Positions 40,479 to 48,979 of a stretch of 64,000 nt of DNA are shown here, piece after piece; position 1 is the stretch's first letter, and every line of letters begins with the position of its first letter. The notes below the pieces were generated by a model that saw nothing but the letters and a program-made list of their open reading frames with translations, did not search any database and was not told where the DNA came from. This DNA is from Caldilineaceae bacterium (GTDB lineage Bacteria; Chloroflexota; Anaerolineae; Caldilineales; Caldilineaceae). The stretch is from contig OY282376.1 in NCBI GenBank assembly GCA_958295845.1, positions 372,001 through 436,000 on the forward strand. The letters run 5' to 3'. The translations under genes and the position numbers were made by a program.

Positions 40479-40507
40479 CTGTTGATGGCGCAGTCGCGTG
40501 CTACAAT
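40479..40507 (+). promoter_or_regulatory. Promoter of the queuosine-precursor transporter
   Basis: -35-like CTGTTG (40479-40484), 17-bp spacer, -10 TACAAT (40502-40507). The transcript would carry the preQ1 aptamer in a leader of about 95 nt. Confidence 0.6.
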
Positions 40508-40560
40508 AGGTGCTTGCCTCTCCCCGCTCTTCCGTCTGCGCGAGAGGCGGTGGCAGAAAT

Positions 40561-40601
40561 GCCGGCGGTTGAAGATCCCCGCCTTATCAAAACATAGGGA
40601 G
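40561..40601 (+). ncRNA. preQ1-I riboswitch, translational type
   Basis: P1 is GGCGG (40564-40568) paired with CCGCC (40579-40583). The ten-base loop and the ligand cytosine position (C at 40578) match the length of the well-known T. tengcongensis aptamer. The tail TTATCAAAACATAGGGA is the A-rich L3 plus GGGA, which can pair with TCCC of the loop (P2). GGGA is also the Shine-Dalgarno of the GTG at 40610, so preQ1 binding should block translation. The downstream gene is a queuosine-precursor transporter, as expected. Confidence 0.82.
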
Positions 40602-40609
40602 ATTGTAAC

Positions 40610-41308
40610 GTGTCAGATCGCGACTCAGCAAAACAAACCCGCCCCCATCAGGCGGCGTCTGTGTTGTCGAGAGTAGCGGTGGTGGTCGTGGCGGCCTACA
40701 TCGCCGCGCAGATGATGGCCGATATCGCCAGCCTCAAGATCGGCGTCGTGGCCGGCCTGGCCGTCGACATGGGCACCTTCGTCTACCCCGTAACCTTCAC
40801 CCTGCGGGACCTCGTCCACAAGACGCTCGGCAAGCGCAACGCTCAGGTCCTCATCGTCGCCGCCGCGGTCATCAACCTGGGGATGGTGCTCTATCTGATG
40901 TGGTCGGCCGCCGTACCCAGCGATCCCGAATCCTTCGGCGGCGCCGAGTTCAGCGCCATCTTCGCGCCCCTGTGGCGCATCGTCTGCGCCTCCATCATCG
41001 CCGAGCTGGTCAGCGAGCTGGTCGACACCGAGATCTACCACCTCTTCGTCAGCCGCGTCACCACCCGTTTCCAGTGGCTGCGCGTCCTCGTCAGCAACTC
41101 CGTCAGCGTCCCCATCGACAATCTGCTCTTCGTCCTCATCGCCTTCTCGCCCATCGCCTTCCTCGGCGCGCAGCTAGTCGACTCCTGGGCCATCGCCTGG
41201 GAGATCTTCCTCTTCAATCTACTGGTGAAATACGGGGTGACCTTGGTCAGTATGCCCCTGATCTACCTGACACCGGACCGGAATTGGGGAGGGGAAGAGT
41301 TGGAATAG
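40610..41308 (+). CDS. yhhQ: Queuosine precursor transporter, YhhQ/QPTR family
   Basis: 232 residues from the GTG at 40610 (AGGGAGA at 40596-40602). About six membrane helices, with family motifs DMGTFVYPVTFTLRDLVH near the N-terminus, ELVSELVDTEIYH, and VSNSVSVPIDNLLFVLIAF. It imports preQ1/preQ0 for tRNA queuosine. The preceding preQ1-I aptamer supports this assignment. It diverges from carB. Confidence 0.9.
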   Translation: MSDRDSAKQTRPHQAASVLSRVAVVVVAAYIAAQMMADIASLKIGVVAGLAVDMGTFVYPVTFTLRDLVHKTLGKRNAQVLIVAAAVINLGMVLYLMWSAAVPSDPESFGGAEFSAIFAPLWRIVCASIIAELVSELVDTEIYHLFVSRVTTRFQWLRVLVSNSVSVPIDNLLFVLIAFSPIAFLGAQLVDSWAIAWEIFLFNLLVKYGVTLVSMPLIYLTPDRNWGGEELE

Positions 41309-41413
41309 GAAGTCGGTAACAAAGTATTCCTTCTGGCACAAAGACCTATAAGTTTGCGTTATTTTTCACGGTTAAACAGGTCCAACACGTTTTGCTTCGT
41401 ATACGGGTAGCCC

Positions 41414-41435
41414 TTTAAGGCGCGATTGCCTTAAA
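41414..41435. repeat. Perfect 8-bp inverted repeat downstream of the helicase
   Basis: TTTAAGGC (41414-41421) and GCCTTAAA (41428-41435) with a six-base loop. There is no T-run on either side, so a terminator role is weak. It separates the convergent yhhQ and helicase genes. Confidence 0.55.
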
Positions 41436-41476
41436 CCTTTCTGCGTTGGAAGGAGCGGTATGCCAGATTTCGCAAT

Positions 41477-43732
41477 CTAAAGGTTCAGCAGGCTGTAAAT
41501 TGCGGAAACGCCCCTGTACGGCAAGCCTTTTGTGTTTCTAAAGCCGTGTTTTTCTAACTCTTTCTCTATGTCTGCGTATGATCCGCCAGCAGACTTGACT
41601 CTCTTAGCAATCTTCGATGCTGCTTTTCGAGTCTTCCCCGCACCTTTTTTCCTGCCTTTCGATCGATTACGACGGTTCCGTTTCGCAGTCTTTAACCCAC
41701 TCTTGGTTTTCGATGAGTCTTGCTCTATCCCAGCAGCGAGTTCACTCGCATTGGGTAACAGGTCGATGTCGCTCGCAACGCGACACAGTAGACACACTAC
41801 TCTACCAAGAGCCCTATTGAAGATTAACCGCCTGTCGATAGGCTCGTCGTCTAGCCGAGCGATCTCATCCTTCCAATCAGTCAACTCCGACCGGAAACTG
41901 TCTTCCCATTCGGGGAACATACGGTATTTCTGCAGATTGTTTTGTGGGTACCGGTCTGACGGGATGTTGGCAAGATGTGTTTCGAACAAATTTTCCAGCG
42001 AATTTTCATCGTTCAATAGTGCCTCTCGCTCTTCAACAGCTAAACATAACCTTTGCCGACGCTCCTCAACATTGCTCATTGCTTTACGTCGCTCATCTGT
42101 CAGAATATCATGGAGCAGTCCAAGAAAGGTCAATCTATCATGATGTCCAATTAATTCCGGGCCAAGCTCTTTCTCCATCATCAACCGATCCGAATGTTCG
42201 CGCTCATGCCAATACTGCAACTGAAAATTTTCATCTTCGTCAAGATCATCATCTTTTATGATCTCCAGCATTTCGTTGTAGGGTAGTCCAAAAAACTGAT
42301 TGTTCAGGTTCACGCCTTGCAAAATATGGTCAAAAGTCGGCACCTTAGCCCCCATTTCTTCCAATTCGGCCAATGCTGATTCCAACGAATCACTTATCGG
42401 CAACTGAGCTTCGATGTGCGCATCCCTGTGGCACAAATCACAAACCAACTCGTGCGCGTCCCCGCACTGCTTTTCCAGGCTCCAACGCTTCCACGCGCGC
42501 CATGTCCCGCAACGGCTACACTCCTTGCCAAACGGTTCGCCACAGGTCTGACAAGCATGGCTGGCGGCAGGAGATATGGAATTGCAGTTGTCACACCAGA
42601 CAGTCACGGCATCGCCTACATCCTCCTGCACCGCCCGTGGTTCCAGGGACCATTCACGGTCGTCCCCGGGCAGCCCGTGGACCTCTGCGTTTGCCGCCAA
42701 ATCAAGAATCAAACAGTTACCGTTGTTTTCCTTCGGGCGCAAACCTCGGCCCACCATCTGCAAATAAAGTGTCAGACTCTTGGTAGGCCGGGTGATGACC
42801 ACACACGAGGCGTCCGGCAGATCAAAACCCTCGGTGGCAACGGCAACGTTAACGAGAACTCTGAGATTCCCCCTCTTGAAAGAGGTGATGAGCCTGGCTC
42901 GTTCTTCATTCCCGGTTTCACCGAGCATTACGGCGGCAGGTACACCGGCATCCCTGAACAAGGCTGCCAGATTATGGGCATGATCAACCGAAACCGCATA
43001 GACGATGGTCTGACGGTCCTGGGCGTGCTCTTCCCAGAACTTGAGTGCTCCAGCCGTCATGATATGGTCCTGGTTGGCCGCTACGATGCCGGAGTCCGTG
43101 AAATCTCCGTCCATGCCAACCTCGCCGCCGCGGATAATCCACTGGGATGACGGCCTGATAACCTGAGCGCCGCACAGATGATTGCCGGACTGCAAGTCAA
43201 CAACGGCCGGACCACAGAGCAACGCGTCGAAAAGGTGGTCGAATCCTTCCTTGTGGGACAAACGCCAGGGGGTGGCAGTCATCCCCAGTATGCGTCCGGG
43301 CCACTGTTGCATAGCTCGCGTCCAGCCATCCGCGGAAGCATGATGGGCCTCGTCAATGATCATCAGATCGTCGGCGTCATATTTTGGCCACACGTTAGCT
43401 CTGGCGGTGCGGCGACTAACAGTCTGGGCCATCAGGATGGTGACACTGTTCTGCCTCGCCGGGGCATCCTCGCCAGGATTCCAGCGAACATCGACACTTG
43501 CCGATACATTGGCGTTGACAAGCAGGTCACGAGTCTGCGCGGCCAGTTCTTTGCGATGGGTCAGCCAGACGGCTTTTCGCCCGCCTTTGAGGACCGCACT
43601 CAGCAACGCCCCGGCAATGACGGTCTTGCCGCCGCCGGTAGGGAGCTGCATCATTACGCGCGCCTTTTCGGAATTTAGGGCGGCCTGGACCCCATCTACC
43701 AAGTTTTTCTGGTAATCGCGGAGTTGTATCAT
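41477..43732 (-). CDS. SF2 helicase with zinc clusters and recombinase-like C-terminal HTH
   Basis: 751 residues. DEAD/DEAH helicase core: Walker A LPTGGGKT (30-37), DEAH (127-130), MTATP (151-155), and motif VI QMVGRGLRP (325-333). Then a Cys-rich block (C380, C383, C394, C397, C405, C408, C431, C434) that should bind two zinc ions, a helical region, a Lys/Arg-rich linker (about 680-720) and a final HTH-like segment (SYADIEKELEKHGFRNTKGL, PYRGVSAIYSLL). That segment looks like the DNA-reading tail of serine recombinases. Similar helicases occur in phage and restriction contexts. Lower GC than its neighbours suggests transfer. Confidence 0.82.
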   Translation of the reverse strand: MIQLRDYQKNLVDGVQAALNSEKARVMMQLPTGGGKTVIAGALLSAVLKGGRKAVWLTHRKELAAQTRDLLVNANVSASVDVRWNPGEDAPARQNSVTILMAQTVSRRTARANVWPKYDADDLMIIDEAHHASADGWTRAMQQWPGRILGMTATPWRLSHKEGFDHLFDALLCGPAVVDLQSGNHLCGAQVIRPSSQWIIRGGEVGMDGDFTDSGIVAANQDHIMTAGALKFWEEHAQDRQTIVYAVSVDHAHNLAALFRDAGVPAAVMLGETGNEERARLITSFKRGNLRVLVNVAVATEGFDLPDASCVVITRPTKSLTLYLQMVGRGLRPKENNGNCLILDLAANAEVHGLPGDDREWSLEPRAVQEDVGDAVTVWCDNCNSISPAASHACQTCGEPFGKECSRCGTWRAWKRWSLEKQCGDAHELVCDLCHRDAHIEAQLPISDSLESALAELEEMGAKVPTFDHILQGVNLNNQFFGLPYNEMLEIIKDDDLDEDENFQLQYWHEREHSDRLMMEKELGPELIGHHDRLTFLGLLHDILTDERRKAMSNVEERRQRLCLAVEEREALLNDENSLENLFETHLANIPSDRYPQNNLQKYRMFPEWEDSFRSELTDWKDEIARLDDEPIDRRLIFNRALGRVVCLLCRVASDIDLLPNASELAAGIEQDSSKTKSGLKTAKRNRRNRSKGRKKGAGKTRKAASKIAKRVKSAGGSYADIEKELEKHGFRNTKGLPYRGVSAIYSLLNL

Positions 43733-43975
43733 TACGAGTGTAGGAGATTCAGATTAGATGACCGAGGATTGTAGGTCTAAACTTAGGCATGGTCAACATT
43801 CACGCAGTGCTGAGAAGAGAGATCAGTTTCCTCATCCCAAGAGACGACATATCCCGTGCGCATGGTATACTGGTGCGGGCCACCAGACAGTCTGCTACGC
43901 CCCCAGCCGTCGCGCCACAACAATTGACCCAACGCGGAAGACCCCGCGCGCAAAACAATCGCAGAGTCTCTAAAC

Positions 43976-44536
43976 ATGCTATCCATAAAACCCGACCACT
44001 GGATCCGCCAAAAAGCCAAAGAGTGCAGCCTGATCGAGCCCTTCGAGGAAAGACAGGTACGCGAGGGCGTGGTCTCCTACGGCCTCAGCAGCTTCGGCTA
44101 CGACATCCGCGTCGCCAAGGACTTCCGCATCTTTACGCCCGCCACCGGCGAGCTCACCGTCATCGATCCCAAAGCCGTCGACGAACGCGCCCTGCAGAGC
44201 TACCACGGCGACGACTGCATCATCCCGCCCAACAGTTTCGCCCTCGCCCGCACCATCGAATACTTCCGCATCCCGCGCAACGTACTGGCCATCTGCGTCG
44301 GCAAATCAACCTACGCCCGCTGCGGCATCATCGTCAACGTGACACCCTTCGAGCCCGAGTGGGAAGGCTACGTCACCATCGAAATCAGCAACACCACGCC
44401 CCTGCCTGCCCGCATCTACGCCGGCGAAGGCATCGCCCAGGTCCTCTTCTTCGAAGGCGAAGCCCCCGAAGTCTCCTACGCCGACCGCAACGGCAAATAC
44501 CAGAAACAGACCGGCATCACCCTGCCCCGCCTGTAA
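43976..44536 (+). CDS. dcd: dCTP deaminase
   Basis: 186 residues of the trimeric dUTPase/dCTP-deaminase fold. [14 protein letters not shown]-terminal motif, the [21 protein letters not shown] catalytic block (Ser, Arg and Glu in order), and the [11 protein letters not shown] strand. It converts dCTP to dUTP (or, in bifunctional forms, directly to dUMP) for thymidylate synthesis. Monocistronic, divergent from the helicase. Length is normal. Confidence 0.95.
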   Translation: MLSIKPDHWIRQKAKECSLIEPFEERQVREGVVSYGLSSFGYDIRVAKDFRIFTPATGELTVIDPKAVDERALQSYHGDDCIIPPNSFALARTIEYFRIPRNVLAICVGKSTYARCGIIVNVTPFEPEWEGYVTIEISNTTPLPARIYAGEGIAQVLFFEGEAPEVSYADRNGKYQKQTGITLPRL

Positions 44537-44596
44537 AGAAATCGAGTGAAGTGGAGCGGGAAAGCAGCGCTTTCCCCTCACCCCACCCGCGCAGCC

Positions 44597-45343
44597 CTAC
44601 ATATCGTAGATCGCGCGCAGATTTTCACCCAGAACCAGCGCCTCATCCTCCGGCGAGAAACCGGCCATCCGGATGCCGTTGACCCCGTGCGAAGCGATCC
44701 CCGCCGGCGCATTCGAACCGAAAACGATCCGGTCCGCGCCCAGCTCCCCGCTCGCCACAATCGCCGAAATCGTGAACGGCTCCGCCGCCGCGATCAGCGT
44801 CGTGCCCAGGTAGATGTTGGCGTTCTCCTGCGCCGCCTGCACCGCCGACCTCACCCACTCCCGATACCCCATGTGGTCCATGATGATCGTGACCTCGGGA
44901 TGGTTCCTCGCGATGTGGGCGATATACTCCGGCGCGCACCCACTCAGATGGGAGCCCGAGTGGATCGTGGCCGTAATACCGAGCGAGCGCGCCAGGTCCA
45001 TCACCGGATCAACCGCCGAACTGTCCAGGCGGTAGCGGTGACCGGCCGCCATCAACTTCACCGTGCGCGCGCCGCGCCGCACGCAGTTTTCCAGGTCCTC
45101 CAGCGCGTCCGGCCCCATCGTCGGGTTGACAAGGCAGCCGGGCAAAATACGCGACTGGCCCTCGGCCCCATCCAGCACCTCGGCGTTGCCGGGCCGCGGA
45201 TCAGCCGGCACACCGCCCTGAAAGACGACGCTCACGTCAATGCCGGCCTCGTCCGCATTGGCGAGCAGACCGACCGGCCCGTAGGGCTTGCCGTCAAATT
45301 CATCCGGCATATAGGATTCGAAATCGGCGACGAACTGACTCAT
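44597..45343 (-). CDS. Amidohydrolase-2 family TIM-barrel protein
   Basis: 248 residues. Barrel strands with the metal-site-like HSGSHLSG, MDHMGYREW and a late GSNAP Asp/Asn region match amidohydrolase-related decarboxylase/hydrolase proteins. The usual N-terminal DxHxH strand is absent: the protein begins MSQFVADFESYMPDEF. The first metal ligands are therefore missing, or the annotated start is truncated. Substrate unknown. Convergent with dcd. Confidence 0.7.
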   Translation of the reverse strand: MSQFVADFESYMPDEFDGKPYGPVGLLANADEAGIDVSVVFQGGVPADPRPGNAEVLDGAEGQSRILPGCLVNPTMGPDALEDLENCVRRGARTVKLMAAGHRYRLDSSAVDPVMDLARSLGITATIHSGSHLSGCAPEYIAHIARNHPEVTIIMDHMGYREWVRSAVQAAQENANIYLGTTLIAAAEPFTISAIVASGELGADRIVFGSNAPAGIASHGVNGIRMAGFSPEDEALVLGENLRAIYDM

Positions 45344-45566
45344 TTTCGGCCTCCAGCTTGAATGGTTGGGTTATGCCTGCGTTACCGCTCCTGGATTCGT
45401 GTGCGTGTACGAGTCACTTAGCCTAACGACGATCACCGTAGGCGTCAAGCACTCTGATTCCGGACGGACCCCCTCAGCATTGCGCAAAGACGCGTTCCCG
45501 TGCTATACAGTGCCTGAATCGCGCCCACCAGCGGCCCCCAAAATGCACCCGCAACGGAGCAGCCCC

Positions 45567-46580
45567 ATGCCGACACAACCCTTTCCAGCGCCCGAAGACC
45601 TGACCATCTGCTTTGCCCATGTCGCCTATCAGCTGGAGCCGATCTTCGCCCGCCGCCAGGCCGATCCATCCGGCCGCATCTCTGCCGGGCAGGAGAGCAT
45701 CCAATACTTCCAGGCCTGGACACCCGAAGACCTGGCCGCCCGCCTGCAGGAAGCGGATGTCCTGCTCGTCTCCGGGTTCTGGCACAATGAGCTCCTGGAC
45801 GTCGCGCCCCGCCTGCGTTTCATCCAGTCGATCGGCGCCGGCGTCGACCAGTTCGACCTCGACGCGCTACGGCAGCGGGGCATCCGCCTGGCTACCGCCA
45901 GCGGCGTCAACAGCAACGCGGTCAGCGAACACGCCATGGCCCTCATCCTCGCCTTCACGCGTCACATCCACACCGGCCGCGACCGCCAGCAGCGCCACGC
46001 CTGGCGCGGCATGATCGGCGACCTGGCCCTGCGCGAAGACGAACTGGGCGGCAAGACCCTGCTCATCATCGGCCTGGGCAAGATTGGCTCCCGCCTGGCC
46101 AAGCTGGCCAAAGCCTTCGACATGCGCGTCCTCGCCACAAAGCGCAACCCCGCCACCGCTGCCGCAGCCGCAGACGCCGTCCACACGCCCGAGGAGCTGC
46201 CCGCCCTCCTGCCGCAAGCCGATTTCGTCGCCCTCACCTGTCCGCTGACCCCTGCCACCGAGAATGTAATCGACGCCGCCGCCTTCGCGCAGATGAAAGA
46301 GAGCGCCTACCTCATCAACGTCGCCCGCGGCGGCTGCGTCGACGAGCCGGCCATGCTGGCAGCCCTCCAGTCCGGCGCCATCGCCGGCGCCGGCATCGAC
46401 CACTTCTGGGAGGAGCCTCTCCCGCAGGATTCCCCCTTCTGGGACCTCGAAAACGTCGTCATCACCCCCCACACCGGCGGCGAAACCCGCATGTACGAAG
46501 AAAACCTGATCGACATTCTGCTCGAAAACCTGGACCGGCTCTGGCGCGGCGAGACCGAACTCCGTAACCAGGTCGTGTAG
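45567..46580 (+). CDS. D-2-hydroxyacid dehydrogenase
   Basis: 337 residues from the ATG at 45567 (CGGAGC upstream); the longer frame to 45366 has no homology. NAD site GLGKIGSRLAKLAKAF, catalytic Arg in NVARGG, Glu in the AGAGIDHFWEEPLP region and His in TPHTGGET. This order is typical of the D-isomer specific 2-hydroxyacid dehydrogenases (phosphoglycerate, glyoxylate or hydroxypyruvate reductase-like). No serA-type C-terminal ACT domain. Substrate not assigned. Confidence 0.88.
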   Translation: MPTQPFPAPEDLTICFAHVAYQLEPIFARRQADPSGRISAGQESIQYFQAWTPEDLAARLQEADVLLVSGFWHNELLDVAPRLRFIQSIGAGVDQFDLDALRQRGIRLATASGVNSNAVSEHAMALILAFTRHIHTGRDRQQRHAWRGMIGDLALREDELGGKTLLIIGLGKIGSRLAKLAKAFDMRVLATKRNPATAAAAADAVHTPEELPALLPQADFVALTCPLTPATENVIDAAAFAQMKESAYLINVARGGCVDEPAMLAALQSGAIAGAGIDHFWEEPLPQDSPFWDLENVVITPHTGGETRMYEENLIDILLENLDRLWRGETELRNQVV

Positions 46581-46622
46581 CGGACGGGACCCGTTTGGCG
46601 CTGCCGCAATAAGCAGCCAGAT

Positions 46623-46651
46623 TGAATTGTCAGCTAAAGCGTTGGTAGAAT
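46623..46651 (+). promoter_or_regulatory. Promoter candidate for the DUF2207 cluster
   Basis: TTGAAT (46623-46628), 17-bp spacer, TAGAAT (46646-46651). It precedes the first DUF2207 gene by about 100 bp. Confidence 0.5.
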
Positions 46652-46753
46652 GTCAGGCATGTCAGGCGCCACCGTGCGAAACTGAAGGCATACACTTGCA
46701 TCCCTGCCCAGTGAAAGCTGTCCGCAGCCGCACGGCTGCGCCGCGAAAGGTCA

Positions 46754-48871
46754 ATGATGCCGCGCCTAAAGATTCCGCTCCAACACAGTTGGAGGCGTTC
46801 CCACGCCTCCCGAAGACGCTCCGGCCTGACTGCACGGCTGCTGACAAGCGCCGCAGTTCTTCTCGGCGCCCTCCTGATCCTGCATGCCCACCCCGCCTTC
46901 GCGCAGGAAAAGTCCCTGCTCTGGGAGCGCTTCGACGTCGATATCATCATCCGCAAGGATAGCTCCTTCGAAGTGACCGAGCATCAGACCATCCGCTTTA
47001 CGCGCGGCGCCTTCACTTACGGTTATCGCGACATCCCCAAAAAGAATTTCAGTTCCCTTGACGACTGGACCCTGACAGACGCCAGCGGCAACAGCTATCG
47101 CTATGCAAGCTTCGGCAAAGAGCCCTATACATTTACCGTCACAAAAAAAGCATCCCGTTACGTCATCTACTGGTATTTCCCTCCCATCACCAACCGCAGC
47201 GAGACCTTTGCCCTTGGCTATACTGTGCGCGGCGGCCTGCGCTACTATGAAGGCGGCGACCAGCTCTGGTGGAAGGCAATCTACGGCGACCGCAGCTTCC
47301 CCGTGCAGGCAGGGCGGGTGAACGTGGTCGCGCCGGCCGCGATCCATGAGTGGGCCGCGTACACGAACAGGGGAGAAACCTGGCAAGACGCCCGCGAGAT
47401 CGCCTCGGCTTCACGCCTGGAAAGCGGGCGCGAGATCGCATATGTGATCGACAGCACTCTGGCCCCCGGTCAAGCCTTCGAAGTACGGGTCGAGTTCACG
47501 CCCGGCGTGGTGGCCGGGGAACCGCATCCATGGCAGATAAGGGCCGATGCCGAAGCAGCCGCGCGTGAGGCGGAAATGCTCTTCCGCGCCCGCTGGGGCC
47601 CGATTCTTACGCTCCTGTTAGGTGCCCTCGGCCTGCTTTTCCTCCTGGGCGGACCGGCCGCGCTCTACCTGCTCTGGTACCGCCTCGGCCGCGACAAACC
47701 GGTCGACATGGTCGCCGATTACCTGCCCGAGCCGCCCGACGACCTGACCCCGGGCATCGCCGGCACACTCCTGGACGAGCAGGCCAATATGCGGGATATC
47801 ATCGCCACGCTTGTCGACCTGGCGCAGCGTAAGATCATCAGCATCACCGAAGAGAAGACAGGCAAGTCCCGGACAGAGCGCGACTTCATCTACCGCTACG
47901 AAAATCGGAAGCTACCCGTCTCCTACTTTGAGAAACACCTGCTGGCCAGCCTCTTTAGTCGCAGGAGTGATGTTCGACTTTCGGACTTGAAGCACAGGTT
48001 TCACAGGGAAGTGCCGGCCCTCAAGCGGGCGCTCTACACCGAAGTGACCGCGCAGGGCCTTTTCGCCCGCAGCCCGCAAAAAGTGCGCAATCAATACGCT
48101 GTCCTGGGTATAATTCTGCTCGTGCTGGCAGGGTTGGCTGGCAGGGGACTCTATATGCTGTTCGGCGGTCTGACCGGCGCCGCGGCGCTGCCCGGCATCG
48201 GGCTTGCCGCAACCGCCTTTGGCTTCCTGCTGCTCTCCCATTTCATGCCCCGCAAAACCGGCCTTGGCTCCCAGCTGGCCGCACGCTGCCAGGCGTTTAA
48301 AAACTATCTGCGCGATATCGAACGCTACAGCGACCTCGAAGTACAGAAAGAGCTATGGGATCGCTGGCTGCCTTATGCCATTGCCTTTGGCGTGGATAAA
48401 CAGTACATTCGCAAATTTGAAAGGGTTAACGCACCCGCGCCCGGTTGGTACATTCCCGACCCGAAACTGTACGGATCATACCGGCGCGCCTACTATAGGA
48501 CCGGCGTCACCGGCCGGTCGGTTCAATTAGGTGTCGGTGGCGGGAGCGTTGGCAGCGTAACGTCTGGTTTGCCCTCCGGGTCCCCGGGGCGCGGTGGGCT
48601 CGGCGGGGGCATGGGCGCAAGCCTGAGCGATGTCAGTCGCGGGCTGGGCAACAGTCTGTCAGGAATGAGCCTCGGCCTGGGCGCGCTGCTCACCGGCACC
48701 AGCGCCACCATGACCAGCCGGCCCAGTAGCACCTACACAGGCGGCGGCGGCTGGAGCGGCGGCGGCGGTTTCTCCGGAGGTGGTTTCTCCGGCGGCGGCG
48801 GCTTCGGTGGTGGTGGTGGTGGTGGCGGCGGAGGCGGCGGCGGCGGAGGTGGTGGTGGCGGCTTCGGATAG
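46754..48871 (+). CDS. DUF2207-type membrane protein, copy A
   Basis: 705 residues. N-terminal signal/anchor (LLTSAAVLLGALLILHAHPAFA). An extracytoplasmic DUF2207-like beta domain (FDVDIIIRKDSSFEVTEHQT, RFTRGAFTYGYRDIP). A membrane segment about 280-300, a cytosolic winged-helix-like part (IIATLVDLAQRKIISITEEK), then two more hydrophobic helices near 450-480. The C-terminal tail is Gly/Ser-rich, ending in a long Gly run. Function unknown; such proteins are found with cell-envelope and LemA-like genes. Close paralogue of the next gene. Confidence 0.8.
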   Translation: MMPRLKIPLQHSWRRSHASRRRSGLTARLLTSAAVLLGALLILHAHPAFAQEKSLLWERFDVDIIIRKDSSFEVTEHQTIRFTRGAFTYGYRDIPKKNFSSLDDWTLTDASGNSYRYASFGKEPYTFTVTKKASRYVIYWYFPPITNRSETFALGYTVRGGLRYYEGGDQLWWKAIYGDRSFPVQAGRVNVVAPAAIHEWAAYTNRGETWQDAREIASASRLESGREIAYVIDSTLAPGQAFEVRVEFTPGVVAGEPHPWQIRADAEAAAREAEMLFRARWGPILTLLLGALGLLFLLGGPAALYLLWYRLGRDKPVDMVADYLPEPPDDLTPGIAGTLLDEQANMRDIIATLVDLAQRKIISITEEKTGKSRTERDFIYRYENRKLPVSYFEKHLLASLFSRRSDVRLSDLKHRFHREVPALKRALYTEVTAQGLFARSPQKVRNQYAVLGIILLVLAGLAGRGLYMLFGGLTGAAALPGIGLAATAFGFLLLSHFMPRKTGLGSQLAARCQAFKNYLRDIERYSDLEVQKELWDRWLPYAIAFGVDKQYIRKFERVNAPAPGWYIPDPKLYGSYRRAYYRTGVTGRSVQLGVGGGSVGSVTSGLPSGSPGRGGLGGGMGASLSDVSRGLGNSLSGMSLGLGALLTGTSATMTSRPSSTYTGGGGWSGGGGFSGGGFSGGGGFGGGGGGGGGGGGGGGGGGGFG

Positions 48872-48979
48872 AACCGGAATGCGCCTTCCCTCTGCAAAAG
48901 GAGCGTCAAGTTTGCCGCAAAGTGTATACTCTTATACCGGTTGAGTTAGCGAGTCCTCGGAAGCAATAAGGAGCGAACC

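Noticed and set aside
41414-41435. Inverted repeat as intrinsic terminator
   Set aside because: No T-run follows on either strand.
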